Origin: Anodontia alba
Taxonomy: Eukaryota > Mollusca > Bivalvia > Lucinida > Lucinidae
Assembly: GCA_964016985.1 (NCBI GenBank)
Contig: OZ024823.1
Coordinates: 27,087,095 to 27,151,094 of the forward strand
DNA length: 64,000 nt
Reading direction: 5' to 3'
The position numbers and the translations under genes were made by a program. The notes under the pieces were generated by a model that saw only the letters and a list, made by a program, of their open reading frames with translations, did no database searches and had not been told where the DNA came from. Every line of letters starts with the position of its first letter. Positions within the stretch are counted from its first letter, which is position 1. Shown here piece after piece: positions 1 to 12,379 of the stretch.

Positions 1-944
1 AAATAAAATTTATGATCGGCAGAAAAATGATCGGCGGATCGGATCGGACTTGGCTTTTATACCCGACCGTGCGCACTGTCAGCCATCCAATGCCTTAAAT
101 GCAAGTGCATTGCTTTTATTCTTTTAGCTTTCACTATAAATCGAATTCTGACTCTTAACCTTTAACTCTGTCACCTTTTATTTCACTTGCATTAACATGT
201 ATTATGGGAACTTTTTATTTTTAATATTTCTACTAATATCGCACTGACGCGCACCTGCACGTAATCCCCGCAAGGGGCGGTGATGCAGTATGAATAGACA
301 GATAGAGAAATTGAAATTTTCATACCCCCTTCTTCTACTTCTGCTTCTACTAGATACCCCTTCAAACCACCATGCGTTATAATAGTCAAGACTGACGGAA
401 ACCGCATACACCATTGATGAAGATGTACATGAAAACTAGTAAGCGATTATGTAGAAAAAGATAACAGAGTGATACCAATCAACATAATCGAGTCCAGGAT
501 GTATACTTACAAGATTCTTGTTTGCATGTCTTTTTTTTTTTTTTTTTTTTTTTTTTGTCTATTAACCATTGGCAGAAGTTGTCATTTTCACTTGAACATC
601 TGTTCTGTTCTGTTTTACATTTCAGTTAGTTGCCATTCTTTGCGGTACTTTATGTTACCATATGGTACGTTGTAGTGTCATTTGGCGCCAATGTTTGACA
701 GCTGAGATTGAACAAATATTGTTGATAAACGTAAATATAAATGCTAGTCTTCCACAATACTTAACTATATCGTGCTTCTTTATTTCTGTAATGCACTATT
801 ATTTCCCAAACAGATATGTTTACGATCGTTACACTGAAAAGATAGAAGATTTATTGAAAATAATTTTGCTTCTGACCAGTACTCGGACAGTTACCAAAGT
901 TCAACAAATTCTTTTACATATTGTCAGGAAATTTAGCCTAGATA
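1..944. other. Unassigned left flank
   Basis: I see no supported gene here. The open frames are short, lack recognisable domains and are not linked by convincing splice sites. A pure poly-T run occupies about 531-556. The sequence is AT-rich and resembles the intergenic and intronic sequence further right. Confidence 0.4.
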
Positions 945-2032
945 CAGGGCCGTCGTCGGCTTTTGAAAAGTCGTCCGGCACTGGAACGCCAAAGGCATTC
1001 CCTGAATGGCGTAGGCATGAGCAGGGGAGAGCACGAGAGGGGGTATCTATCCCGTAGGGAGGGTAAGGGGGGTACGGGGGATCTCCCCCGTGAAAATTTT
1101 GAAAATTAGGTGTCTCCAGAAGCGATTTTATTGCATTTTAATGCCAATTTTGCTTCTGAAACACAACTGATTTCATGCGTTATTTCATTATTACGAACTC
1201 GAACCCAAGCTTTTTTAGACTCCTGTCAAACTAAAACAACTATTTCGACCCCTCTGTAGGTCTCATCTGGCGGTGGCAGCAAGATTAACATTTACTAAAT
1301 GCAACAGTTAATCCTGATACAGATATCCCCGGTATATTTTTTTTTTTATTTTATTTTTTTTATTTATTTATTTTTTTTTTTCATTTTTTCTCTTGTTTTT
1401 TTTTTTATCTTCTTTACTGATTTTTTTTTCTTTTTTTTTTGTGTGTGTTTTTTCTTCTTTTTTTTTTTTTTTTATACTTTTTCTCTTTTCTCTTTTTCTG
1501 ACATAAATATATACATGTACAATATATATAAACAATTTTGAGCATGGTCACTGTCATGTTTAATACATGTAGGTCCAGTGAGCAAAGACCAATCAGCTTG
1601 CACATCAGCACAGTCTGATCAGAGTCTTCACTGGCCATATGCAGCATCTTCATGTCTCTAATAACTCACATGCAAACCGGTAGAAGAGTCTTCAATGGGT
1701 TTGCATGTGAGTTATAGGATTTGTGACTGGGCTCAAACATCAAGACAATAAGCCTAAGCAATAATACCCAAATAATACAGGTGTCAATTTCATAATACCA
1801 AATAAACAAGTTTGTATCGTATTACTGTGTTTTCATAACGAGCGTAATTGAATCAAGGTTTAATACCCTGCGGCAGACAAATAAGTGACAACGGCACCCC
1901 TAGATTATCAATTTTTATTGACCACTGAACCGCAAAACGGGCGAAAAAAGTAGAAAAAATATAGGTACAGCCAAACACATTTTCGGCCAAAAAAGTGGTC
2001 CGGCCATGGCCGGACCGCCGACGACGGCCTTG
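945..2032. mobile_element. hAT-like non-autonomous element with 16-bp inverted ends
   Basis: The left end reads CAGGGCCGTCGTCGGC (945-960). The right end reads GCCGACGACGGCCTTG (2017-2032), its reverse complement with one mismatch. CAGGG-type termini are typical of hAT elements. No clean 8-bp target duplication is visible: the flanks CCTAGATA and AGATAGAC share only AGATA. The interior has long T-rich tracts (1335-1500), a hairpin at about 1664-1716 with 18-bp arms (ATAACTCACATGCAAACC), and a 20-bp perfect palindrome GGTCCGGCCATGGCCGGACC just inside the right end. No transposase is present. Confidence 0.5.
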
Positions 2033-3337
2033 AGATAGACTCACTGTCAGTGATGACATTATAATGTATCTTCTCATTGCTGCAGATAATGTCCACAGAG
2101 TTGTAAATTGCGGGTCATTTTACACCAAATATGGATGGTCTTTGTCTACCAAGAATTTATTATTTTTGCTGTTTTCTCCAGTTATCAGTGTCCAGGGTTC
2201 TCACTAGGATTTTAAAAGTAGGTGTCCTGGACTCCCTTTTTATAAAAAGTAGGAGTCCCAGACAAAAAGTAGGAGTCCCCCAAAAATAGGAGTCCCATTT
2301 TTTTTCATGACTCTCCTTTAATAGTGAGCATGTCCCCGCTTACTACATTCCATTAATGTCTGATGGAGAATCAGTTTCCTTATTTTCACATACTCTTTTG
2401 TGGTTTTTTTACCAACTGATTTTGGTCTCTGCTTTGCATTATGTATTCCGAGCAATGTGTGTAACCAACTGGTAGTCATTATCACATATCCTGACGTTAA
2501 TTCAATAGAGTTGGCCCAGAAATTAGATGACGTCATGTCTCCCTCATGGGAAAATAGACATCTTTGCAGTTCAGGAAGACATGACAACTCTAACCTATTT
2601 TATTTGCATGGTAAAGATCGTCGCACTTAAATTCAGTACCCCACCCCAACTCAAAAAAAAGTTCGGTTCGTTGCTGTCTGTATTAAGTGATCTTGAGTGT
2701 TATGGATATTAAGTGAAACATATTTTAATCAAAACTAATTAAAGCTCCGTTATATGCTATCGCAAACTGATATATGCAATATATCCGCACATTCTGATCA
2801 TGGACACCTCTGTTGAGCTTCCCGCAAAATGTCATTTCAGTGTTTACATTTGCACCATGCTGCGATCAATACAGGCTACGAAAAAATGTCCGGGACTTCT
2901 TCACTAGCTGAAATTTCGATCTACTGCTTTGATTTGCTGAAAAACTTGATAATTTAGTTCTATTTTAAATGTGTGTCTGATTGATATGCATTTCTGACAA
3001 GAAAGTGCTCTACTATGCAACATGGTAATAGTTCATTTTCCCTCAGAACGGTTTCCTGCCACGCTGTCAAATGACATTTCTCTTACCAGCACATGCTACC
3101 CTTACTTACATGCATGTGCTTTCTTCTTGCTGGAGCAATGGAAGATGTAACTTAAACTATAACAGTCCCGAATTGTATACTGTTGACCGGGATGCATCTG
3201 AGCAGTCCCATAAGACTCTTCACAGGGTTTATGGGATAGATCCTATGGAACTTGGGAAACTATATTTTTTTAGTGACAAGCAGGAATATAAACCATTTAG
3301 ATGCGTAGCCTGATATCTCGCAACTTGTCTGAGACAC

Positions 3338-3810
3338 TTATCGTCTTTTAACAGAAAAAAAAAGTATACACACATATCGAATATAAACCACCAACTTCTT
3401 GTGAACAGATAAATCTGTACTTTCATCAATTATCAAACCATAATACTTTGTCTGATTCAGTTCACTTTTCATTTCCTCATCAAGCACATGGAGGAGACTT
3501 AACTGAATGTCATGAACAGTATCACTATGAATATCACAAAATTGGGGATCTACACCACTAGCTTTAAGGAAATTCAGTAACTTGTTGACGTAAGAATTAG
3601 GTGAGTTTTCTTTGGCAGCAAAGTACACTGTCCTAAAGAGATGAACGTCCGACTCAGAAACACTGGTCTTTGGCTCAGAAAGTGGCTTGGAAGAGTTGTT
3701 TGGCTCATCGTGAATATTATAGAGTTGTTTTCTCATATGGTCTCCCTCCAAGGAGTTCTTGTGTTCTTTGGAGTGGTTGTGCTTCACAAGTGTAGATCTC
3801 TGGAGGTTGC
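3338..3810 (-). pseudogene. hAT transposase, exon 2 (second half of zinc finger and start of catalytic domain)
   Basis: This exon opens with the second half of the zinc finger (KHNHSKEH). It runs to the segment YGLIIDESTDLSVHKK, the hallmark DEsTD motif at the first catalytic Asp of this hAT branch. The frame ends within 20 residues after that. I found no continuation with the remaining catalytic residues or the C-terminal dimerisation (hATC) domain to the left, so the gene keeps roughly its first third. A donor-like GTGTGTAT directly after the motif may mark the original exon end. It is probably a dead 5' fragment. A domesticated short protein is possible, but I see no evidence for one. Confidence 0.6.
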
Positions 3811-4676
3811 CTGAAAATAGAAATTAAATTAAAAGTATAATTCAACATGCAAGAAATGTTTGAAGGTTTCCCTCACTCAGATAGGGGCAATTATGGACCT
3901 TTATAGGAAATAATCTTGGCCCAAATGCACAAAGGAGAAAACTTCTTTGGTCAGTATCTCAAACTTTCAAAGAAAGAAAAAGCCACTATCTTGTAGCAAT
4001 CCTTTCCAAAAAAAGAACAAAAAAAAAAAAATACCTAAAACCCAGCAAATAAATAAATAAATGCAACATCTAAATTCAGAGTCTACTCTTTTTGCCACTG
4101 ATCCAGCTACTTTTAGAAACATCAACATGCATTAAAATTAAAACTGTAACTCATACAGGCCTGAGCAAAGAGGGTAGACCCAGATTAGATAGTAGATACA
4201 GTGATTTATTTACAATTTTATACCTGTGTGTCCCAGGACTCACTTGGGCTATATAAAATGAGTCCTACTAGCAAAGCATTGTGTCCATTACAGAATTTTC
4301 CACTATAACTTTGTGAGTCCTGGGACTCGGTGATTTAAAATGGGAGTCCCAAAGCAAAAACTGTGAGTACAGGACTCGGGATGCGCAGGTAAAAAAATCA
4401 CTGAGATATTGCTACTTCTGATCAGGGTCTACACTATTTACCACTCATCTAACAATCTTCAGGCACAGTTCAAATGGCATAAAATAAAACATCTAATCAG
4501 GGTCTACGCCACTCACCCAGCAATTTTCAGACACCTCAGCAGGTGTTAAAAGTATAAAGCAGACAGGCCTGAGCAAACAGTGTACACCCAAATAAGATTA
4601 TATACGATGCAAGATCTGATCAGGGTCTACACGGTTAGCCACGCATGCAGCAAGTGAAATGAAAAGTGTAACGCAC

Positions 4677-4980
4677 CTGCACCTTCCTTCGTAAAAGAAT
4701 TTTTACTGTTAGCAGCCCGACAGACTTTGCAGAACATGCGCTTAGTCTTATCGTCATATTCTAACCACTCGAACTGCTTCAACCATTCCGGCTGAAACAT
4801 GCGCAACTTTGTGGTGGGCTTAGATGCGTTGGTGGCAGTCTTTTGCTTCTTTGCCTGTGGTTCAGAAGCAACAGACGACTCGGGCTGCTCAGATGCTGAT
4901 GAATCGTTCTGATCAGAGACAGACTCATCAGGTTTACGTTTTTTCAATACGCCGAAATCAAACAATGATAGCTGCGACAT
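4677..4980 (-). pseudogene. hAT transposase, exon 1 (N-terminus and first half of zinc finger)
   Basis: The frame starts with MSQLSLFDFG and continues through a Ser/Glu/Lys-rich segment with a possible nuclear signal (KKQKTA). It then reaches a W-rich zinc-finger start (FEWLEYDD, MFCKVC). The exon ends at GCAG|GTGCGT on the - strand. Joining it to the acceptor at 3811 (TTTTCAG|GCAACC) keeps the frame open and adds the histidines, making one CxxC...HxxxxH BED/TTF-type finger. This is the N-terminus typical of the ZNF862/KIAA1586-like branch of hAT proteins. Placement in that branch is from general resemblance only. Confidence 0.6.
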
Positions 4981-6231
4981 TTTGAGATTTGAAAAATATT
5001 TTTCTTCCCTACGCCTTATAAAAACTATGCTTGATGAAGCAGTTATTTACTCATTTCAAACAATAAGAATGGAATTATGCGTAATTGGGATTAGTCTTCT
5101 TTGAATCACCTTTATTTTATTGTCAGTACCGCCCTGCTGATAATAATTGTCATTATTTCTCATTACCGAACAATATAGATGCAATATGATGTGCGTGCAA
5201 ACAAACAAACTGCGATCACAATTTAATATTAACAACAATAAGATTAAAAGGCACTTACCGTTAATGAGACAGTTGTAATCCTCAATCATTAATCCTTTTA
5301 ATTGTTATACAAACACCGATTAATCAACTCAACACGCTTGACAAATACACACAAACATCACACAGTGTTCCGCGACACGTGCCACAGCTGTCAATAAAAC
5401 TCCCGCGAGCGGAAAGTGGGACGTCCTTTATGCGTAGTCAACACAGGTAGCGACTTTCTGATGTAAGAGGCGGGGCAAACATCATACAACACGATAAAAG
5501 TGGGCGGGTTTTTTGACAGCTTTGGACGTCTCGGGTTTCGATTTCGGCCGTACAAAGGAAATTTCGGAAGTCCGCGGGACGTCTTTGAAGTTCAATTTGG
5601 CCGTCCGGTGGCAATCTCAGGGCGTAATATACGTCGGACGTCCGCTTAACGGAAGCCCTGAAGTAAGCGGGCATTTTTGATGTTACTGACGAAAATTCAG
5701 CTTCAGAAAAATTTTAAATTGAAAAACAAAAAAATGATCTACTAAAAAAAAAAAAAAAAAAATAAAGAAAGCAAACAAACAAACCAAAAAACCCACCCCC
5801 CCCCCAAAAAAACCCCGCCAGCCTCAAGGGATGATACGTGCGCATGCATTTTCGATGAATCAGTCGGGGTGCAGGCAGTACACATTGAGGGAAAGGATCG
5901 CATACCGGTGTCAGTCGCATGCTTTAATTACTCAGTCGCTGAAGTGTGAACTACCAACACCTGTTTAAGTACCGCTTGCTTAGCAAATAACGGTACTGTC
6001 GCAGGTGTGAAAAGCATGTGGCGGATTACTGCTGTTCTTTTAAGATGCTACCGATGGTACGAATAACACGTGGCGGACTTAAGACTTCAGTCAAATAATC
6101 TGACCATAATTAGTAGTAGTCCCACAGGAAAAAAACATGCGTTCGGTGGTCTTGGCTTTGGGAATTTTTAGGAGTCCAGACGCTGATTTATGCGTTCCGG
6201 GATGCAGGATTCTGCGTCCCCGAGAACCCTG

Positions 6232-7262
6232 TACACCTAAATTTTTCCAGTATTACCAGTTGACTGTCAATGAGAATTCAAACTCAGACTACTTTACCTC
6301 AATGTTTGATATGTTTTGAATGATATCTTCAAGCAGTTATAAGAAATTCTGTCATTTTCATATTTTCCCAGCCTTTACAAATTTTTAGTGCATTTTAGTG
6401 CAAATATGCATACATATTTCACCCCAAATACATTTTTCAAAATAAATACCAAAAGCAAAACAATCTTCAAAAACCATCAGTCATACCAACTTCTGTGTGG
6501 GCTTTTTCATGTAATAGAACTTGACATTTTGTTATAAAATGTAAATTGTTAGGGGTACCCTATTGAAAATTAGGAAATTTTGCATATATTACATTTTTGC
6601 TCCAGAAAATGTTTGGAAATAATATTTTGTTAACAAATAAGTAATAAAGCTTATTATTTTAGCTAGAATTTACTTGTAAACTTACTTTGAAGTGTTGGCT
6701 ATTTTCCTGTACTTGTATTGAAGGGTTGACGATAACATGAGAATGGATGATAATATGAGAATGAGGGATATGTGAATGATTTGCCTGATGTAGTAAAGTC
6801 ATACTCAAGGATACAGGCTGACCAAAATTTTTCAGGAGCCAGCTGGGCTACTAAAAAATTTTTTTAGTAGCCCAGAATTCACGCCAAGAATTTTAACTAA
6901 TTAAGACAAAAGATTAGAATCTTAAAATAATTAATTCCGGAACACATAATTGATCTGCTGGTCATATAAACTTGTGTCCATCATACATGCTTAGCATCAT
7001 AGCTTTAGACCTAAAAAAAGAATGTTCTGTTTCAGATTTCCCAACCGACTGTCAAAAAATATGTTGACTGGATTTTTTTTTTTTTTTGCACACGAAGGAA
7101 AAAAAAATCCAAAACTGATCCCAGATGATCCCGGTTTTTATATACATTTGTTACATAAATTTATCTGTACCGATTTTCGAATATTTTCGGTCTTCATTGT
7201 TGGTTCAATTATTTCCAATATGGCTGCACCCTTACAAGCCAAACAGAGTACGTTAGTGCAGT
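6232..7262. other. Unassigned spacer between hAT block and LINE
   Basis: I see no gene here. There is a short inverted repeat at about 6849-6877 (GGGCTACTAAAAAA / TTTTTTTAGTAGCCC) and a T-tract at 7073-7087. Confidence 0.35.
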
Positions 7263-7979
7263 TTATTTCAAAGCAAGCATGCCACATTTCGAGCGTTCCA
7301 CATGTCCATACCATCGGAGTTTTCTGTCCTTCAGAATGAGGTCCAGATCCTCAATGCCAAGCCGCGCAAGTAGCTCATTGGACCTGGTGGTGACAATGTC
7401 TTGCGGCCTGACATTGCAGATCTGTCTGATCATTGCCCTGTCATTTTGCTGCAGATGCTGGAGGTTTGGCTTTGTCAGTGGCCAAGTCTCGCTGGCATGG
7501 AGCATTGCGCTCCGCACACAAGAGCTGTACACACGGCCACGTGTTTTGAAAGAAAGGTGGCGTGAAGAGAGAACCGGTAGAAGGTCCTTGAACTTCTTCC
7601 AGGCGGTTTTCACATGTGTTGTGGTTGAAAGGTCACAGCCACTGGCTGCTGAGAGCATGTCTCCTAGGTAGCAAAAGGAAGCTACCACCTCAAGCTTGTC
7701 AGGTCCGACCTGGACTTCCTTCTGTGGTCTGCCATCCAAGGGGCATGCAGTTCCCCGGCACCTTGTACATCTGTAGTCAGGGTCTTTTGTCAAGCGCTTG
7801 AGCCCACTGCATTTCTTGTGCACCCAGTGCTTGCAGCTATTGCAGAAGATGCTGTTGCTGCCCACTCCAGTGCGACAGAAGGTGCATGGAAACTCGTCTG
7901 AACTCTGCAGGAGGTCCAGTCCTGTACCACAGATGATCTTTGTCTTTCCTGCATTTACTCTCAGTCCTTTCTTCTCCAT
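7263..7979 (-). pseudogene. LINE C-terminal region with PHD-like zinc finger
   Basis: This is 238 residues in one frame, continuous with the YADD frame. After KGLRVNAGKTKII (end of the RT palm) comes a CxxC...CxxC...HxxC...CxxC pattern (FPCTFCRTG, FCNSCKHWVHKKC, YRCTRC) inserted before the thumb. The region ends with LRWYGHVERS. A treble-clef or PHD-like finger here is seen in some LINE clades and probably binds nucleic acid. The distal part (VEGKRGPGRP...) is missing here but present in the fragment at 24,698. Confidence 0.75.
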
Positions 7980-8773
7980 TGCTTCTTTCCAAAAGAGCCT
8001 CCTGACACATTCCTCAAGCGATTCGGCGATAATAACAAGGTCATCGGCATAGAGGTCCTCCCAGGGGACCCAAGAGCGAAATCTCGTGATAAGGCTTCAA
8101 GCACAATGATGAAGAGCAGCGGGCTGAGTACTGATCCTTGGTGAACACCAGCCTTCACTTCAAACTCTTCACTATACCCCTCACCAACACTGACACGGCT
8201 CCGCGCATTTGCGTATATCCCTTGCACCAGTGGCACAATTCACTCCTTCACATCAAGTTTTCTCAGCGCCCACCAGATGACCTTCCGAGGTACTCCATCA
8301 AATGCCTTCTCCAGGTCTACGAAAGCCATGTAGAGTCTCTTGTAGGCAGCTAGATACTTCTCTTGCAGCTGCCTGACAACAAAGATTGCGTCTGTAGTGC
8401 CTCTGCCTGGGACGAAGCCAAACTGGGAATCGTGGATTGACACCACCTGTCTGATGAGGCCATCCACAATCCTCTCCAGGATTTTCATAACCTACTTTGT
8501 CAGGTTGAGACCACGGTAGTTGCCCCTTTCCAATGCGTCCCCCTTTCCCTTGTAGAGGCAGACAATGAAACTCTGCTCCCAGTCAGAGGGTATCATGGAG
8601 GTGCCCATGTCACTGGCTGCTCGTATCATCTCCACCACTATACCTGATGGGCCCGGTGCTTTGCCAACCTTCATCTGTGAGATAGCCTTCTTAACCATAT
8701 CAATGGTGATTGGGATGGGCGGGCCTTCCACTGGTGGTTGATATGACAGGTGGTCTGGGTCCCAGTCACTCAA
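7961..8773 (-). pseudogene. LINE reverse transcriptase domain, interrupted
   Basis: The frame from 8,773 carries the early RT motifs KVGKAPGPSGI and LYKGKGDALERGNYRG. The frame from 8,488 carries DSQFGFVPGRGTTDAIF and AFVDLEKAFDGVPR. The frame from 8,236 carries AGVHQGSVLSPLLF. The catalytic box YADDLVIIAES is present at about 8,040-8,051 but in another frame, so a single-base shift lies near 8,070. One in-frame TAG separates NLTK from VMKILERIV. Without these lesions the domain would be nearly continuous, which suggests a moderately old copy. Confidence 0.85.
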
Positions 8774-9115
8774 CGTTGAGAAGCCTTTGGTAGTGCTCTA
8801 GCCAGGCCTTCTGCTTTGTGTCTTCACTCACTGACATCTCTCTTGTATCATTCTTCACAGGTTTTCACCAACAACATCAGTGTTCTCTCTTCTAAACTGG
8901 TTAGCAAGGGGGTAGACTTCTGAAGACTTGAAGTCAATATTCTCATAGACGTTCTTGTTGGCTTCTTGAAGAGCATGGTGCACTGCATGTTTGGCATTTC
9001 GTTTGGCTGCATCATATGATGCCCAGGTGCCTTTACCAGCCTTCCAGGCATTGAAAGCTTTCCGCTTGGCAGCAATGATCTTTTCCACGTGTTCATTCCA
9101 CCACCAGGTTTCACG

Positions 9116-10263
9116 TCAACAAAGGTGTGGCCGAGTATACACCTCCTCAGTTGTCTTGAGCAGTCCAGTCTTGATGTTGTTCCAGATATCCCCAGTGGCC
9201 CCATCAGCTACACCTGCAGATGTGCTCACATGCAAGTTGAAGACTTCCTGGAAATGATTGCTTGTCTGAGAGTCTTTAAGCTTCCAAACTTTGAGGCGAG
9301 GGGTGCACTTTGATTTTGGTGGCACATCAAACCTCATGTTGCATACAAGAAGCTGATGTTGCAGAGCTACTTCCTCGCCAGGGATCACTTTTACATCTGT
9401 GACAAGTTTGCGCATGGTCCTACGGAGAAGGATGAAGTCTATCTGCGTGCCTGTGTTTCCTGACTTGTACGTGATGAGATGGCTGTCACGTTTCTTGAAA
9501 CATGTGTTCCCAAGAAGCAGGTCAAATGCTAGGGCGTATTCTAGGATTCTCTCACCCTCAACATCTGGTTCCGGCCTGCCATACCCCATCCCACCATGCA
9601 CTTCCCTGTATCCAGTGCCTGCACGGCCTGCATGGCCATTCCAATCTCCACATGGATCAGAAATTCTGATGCTGGGATTCTGGCAGTCACAGCACGCAGC
9701 TGATCAAAGAACAGGTCCTTAACCTCATCACTAAGACCACTCTGTGGGGCATACACAGACAGAAAGGTAACCACATGCTGGCCGACTATGAGTTTCATTA
9801 AAATAATTCTGTCTGAGACTCTCTCAACCTCAAAAACTTTCTCTAGCCACTCTTCTGCCACAAACACTCCTACACCAGCAGTGCCTTTGTCGTTTCCTAA
9901 CCAGTACAGCTTGTACCTGATGTCCTTGCCCTTGATTGTGCGGCAGTTGCCACCGTGGTATCTGGTCTCCTGAATGCAGCAGACATCCACTTTCCTGCGG
10001 GATAGTGTTTCCACTACCTCACAAACTCTTCCTCTCAGGGTGTTCACATTGAGTGTTCCCACCCTGATTTTCCTCAGGTGCTTGCTTGATTCGCCACAAT
10101 GGCCCGACCCTGCCTCCCACACCTGACAGGAGGCCAAGCTAGAGAAGTTACCAACAGAACTTTGATGTCTGTTGGCACTGCCTAACTCTGAATCTATTCT
10201 TGTGCTTGCCATGAAAGATTTTGGAACAACTGTTTTTACGGGATCGCCTGTCCTAGCTGACAT
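9116..10263 (-). pseudogene. LINE endonuclease domain (exonuclease-endonuclease-phosphatase fold), two frames
   Basis: The first frame (10,263-9,541) holds the domain start RVGTLNVNTLRGR, the metal-binding segment DVCCIQETRYHGG and the strand TFLSVYAPQSG. The second frame (9,601-9,116) holds the C-terminal part with TGTQIDFILLRR. In this fold the Glu of IQET binds the metal ion, and the later D/N/H residues cleave target DNA to prime reverse transcription. The catalytic GDxN segment expected near 'IHVEIGMAMQ' appears mutated, and the frame changes at about 9,600. The enzyme is therefore dead in this copy. Confidence 0.8.
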
Positions 10264-10576
10264 CCCAACTCAGTTCTTTTACGACATCTGAGCATGCACG
10301 CCGTTCCCGCACTCGGGCAGTGTGCTTTGCAGTTGTCCTTATAAAGAAAGGATCATCCACCAAACCACAATAGCTAGAACACTTCAAGCCATTGGTATGT
10401 AGATGATTGCTGCCTAGCTCTGCCACCCAGGTTGTGGCAGCCTCGTAACCCTGAAGGTGGGGAGGCAGCTGTGATAGAGGGCAGTCTCACATTCCCTCAC
10501 TCATGTTGAGTGTCACAGCTGGATGCAGTTTTACGTCATACTCAGGATGTATATCAGTATATAAGGGCACTTTAAC

Positions 10577-10842
10577 ACTTAAAGTGCCAGTCACAACAGC
10601 AACAGACGACATTTTGATTTTTTTTTTATTTGTCATGACGTTTTATATGAATTGTCTGCAAAGCAGTTCACATGAAATGTCAAGACTTAATTTTTTTCAG
10701 AGAAAACATGTCTTGACGTTTTATGTAAATTGTCTGCAAAGCAATTAACCTGAAATTTCAAGACTTATTTTCTCTGAAAAACAATAATAATAAAAAAAAT
10801 TAGAAAGTCTTCTGTTACAAATCTTATTTGGCACTTTAAGAA
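10577..10842. mobile_element. Palindromic MITE, FB-2 family copy
   Basis: Inverted ends CACTTAAAGTGCCA and GGCACTTTAAG flank two inner arms containing TCACATGAAATGTCAAGAC and its degenerate complement. Other copies of the family are at about 11,735-11,935, 43,885-44,465 (split), 45,571-45,755, 54,511-54,712 and 57,675-57,870. No coding capacity is present. It lies just upstream of the MUS81 start exon. Confidence 0.6.
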
Positions 10843-10957
10843 TTAAAATTAAGGTTGCTGCTCTTCCTGTCCAGATGTGTGTATTTTTGCTTGTTGTGAA
10901 GGAGATCTTCATTGTTGGCAAGTGAAAAGCAATGGGTTTCTATTTTAGGGATAGGAA

Positions 10958-11095
10958 ATGGACGAGCACCCTCTGTATGGTAAGAGGAAGAAAAAGAAAG
11001 AGGGTAATGCAAACCCTTTATTTGTGGAATGGTTGACTGAGTGGAGAGAGGAGGCAGCTGAAAAGGGCTGGAAAAGCCAGTATACTTATGGAAAG
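10958..11095 (+). CDS. MUS81: MUS81 coding exon 1 (start codon exon)
   Basis: This exon has 46 codons, from ATG at 10,958 to the donor AAAG|GTATTC. The segment NANPLFVEWLTEWREEAAE is the conserved N-terminal signature of MUS81 (human NPLFVRWLTEWRDEA). A basic run KRKKKK precedes it and could act as a nuclear localisation signal. A TTTTAG acceptor-like site at 10,943-10,948 lies 9 bp before the ATG, so an upstream 5'UTR exon is likely. The exon ends in phase 0. Confidence 0.93.
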
Positions 11096-12379
11096 GTATT
11101 CCACTTGTTTACCTTAAACACCAAACCATTTAACATAGGTGAAAGTTTTCAGAATTAATACTGAACTTTTAGTAATGAGAAGATTTTTTTGTCTTGTATA
11201 AAGGGAGGGAAAGGTAATTTTCTGTATTGGAAAATGGATTTTCAGTATTGAAAATTTCTGGAACTTTCACCCATGTCATCATCATTGCTTTATAACCCTT
11301 AAACAAGGGGGAGAACCTACATCAAAGGACAATAGATTTTTGTGAAAAGGGCCTGTTCAAATTAGTCGTTTTTATTAATTTTTTCATTGTTTTGATGATA
11401 GATGGAATAAGCACAGAGTATGTACCAAGGATGAAAGTACTTGTTTTTGCAGATTTAATGTATTAATGTATTGCCATCATTGAGGACACTCGAGCACAAT
11501 ACTTTGGTAGCCTTATAAGAAAATTGTATGCATGTGTTCTCAACAATGACAATACGGTTATGCATCAAGTTTGCCAATATAAATGCTTTGTTTCTTGCTA
11601 CATTCTCTGAGCCTATCCTTGTTTTTGTCAGAATAACAATATTAATATTGACATTAACTTACCGATTTGAAAGGGTGCTTTTCATTACAACATAGTCTTT
11701 TTCATTTTCTGTGATGTAGTTTCTCCCCCTTTTTAAAGCACCAATCAATTCTGCAGCAGACAACATTTTTGAAGTTTTATATATATATATATTTTATTTT
11801 TTCAGAGAAATATGGCTTGACATTCATGTGAATCATTTGTCTAGCAGATGATACATATGAAATGTCAAGCCTTATTTTCTCTTGCAAAATGATAAAATAG
11901 AATGTTATCTGCTACAATTTTGTGTACACTTTATAAGTGTTACCACCTTGAGTTTTACATAAATTGATAAGTTCAGTAATAACGGGATTTACTTCTTTTG
12001 GATAACTGCTGGTTCAAGTCCATAAATGAAATTGGTTAGCCTACAGTACTCTCTGGGGAAAATCCAGCAGACGACAAATTAATGATATATTCTTTTCAAT
12101 TCTCCATAGGAGACATTTTGCATGAGATGTCAAATTCTGTTTTCTGGGAAAAGTAAGAAATCTGTTTCAAAATGCCATCTGCTGAAATACCCCTCTTTAC
12201 TGGAGCTATGAACGGAAATTTGATCATTTTTTTTCAGGATTGCAGATAATGCTGAATATTAAGTTCAGAGATATGCATTACATAAACATGCCTCTTTGAT
12301 TATATCCTGGTGAAAAGGGTTCTTTCAGTATGCTGGCAACAAAGGTCCAGAATAGCCAGATCATGCTTGTCATTGCCTA

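Larger units (their letters stand above)
2196..6231 (-). mobile_element. hAT element, composite, carrying a truncated transposase
   Basis: The left end begins CAGGGTTCTCACTAGG and the right end finishes GAGAACCCTG, giving a 10-bp inverted terminal match. Just inside both ends lie related 'gtcctggactcc' / 'ggagtccagac' segments. Similar GAGTCC-rich stretches recur at about 4230-4385. A second hAT-type end, GGAAGCCCTG, lies inside at about 5651-5660, so the block may be two nested or fused elements. I see no matching 8-bp target duplication. Transposase exons lie inside on the - strand at 4677-4980 and 3338-3810. Confidence 0.5.
7263..10505 (-). mobile_element. LINE (non-LTR retrotransposon), decayed, - strand
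   Basis: Read on the - strand, the order is 5' region, endonuclease (about 10,263-9,116), linker (about 9,204-8,848), reverse transcriptase (about 8,773-7,961) and a C-terminal region with a cysteine-rich zinc finger (down to 7,263). This is the APE-type endonuclease plus RT layout of LINEs often annotated as craniofacial-development-protein-2-like or endonuclease-reverse transcriptase. I cannot fix the clade. The reading frame is broken by several lesions, including an in-frame TAG at about 8,489-8,491 and a frameshift near 8,070. No 3' tail is visible below 7,263, so the 3' end is probably missing. The element lies about 450 bp upstream of the MUS81 start codon, in the opposite orientation. 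Confidence 0.85.

Noticed and set aside
662..1057. 131-residue open frame
   Set aside because: It runs across the left border of the hAT-like element and has no recognisable domain.
1299..1653. Phe-rich and Lys-rich open frames
   Set aside because: They arise from T-rich low-complexity DNA inside a transposable element.
3071..3313. 80-residue open frame inside the hAT block
   Set aside because: Opposite strand to the transposase, no known motif, no splice sites that extend it.
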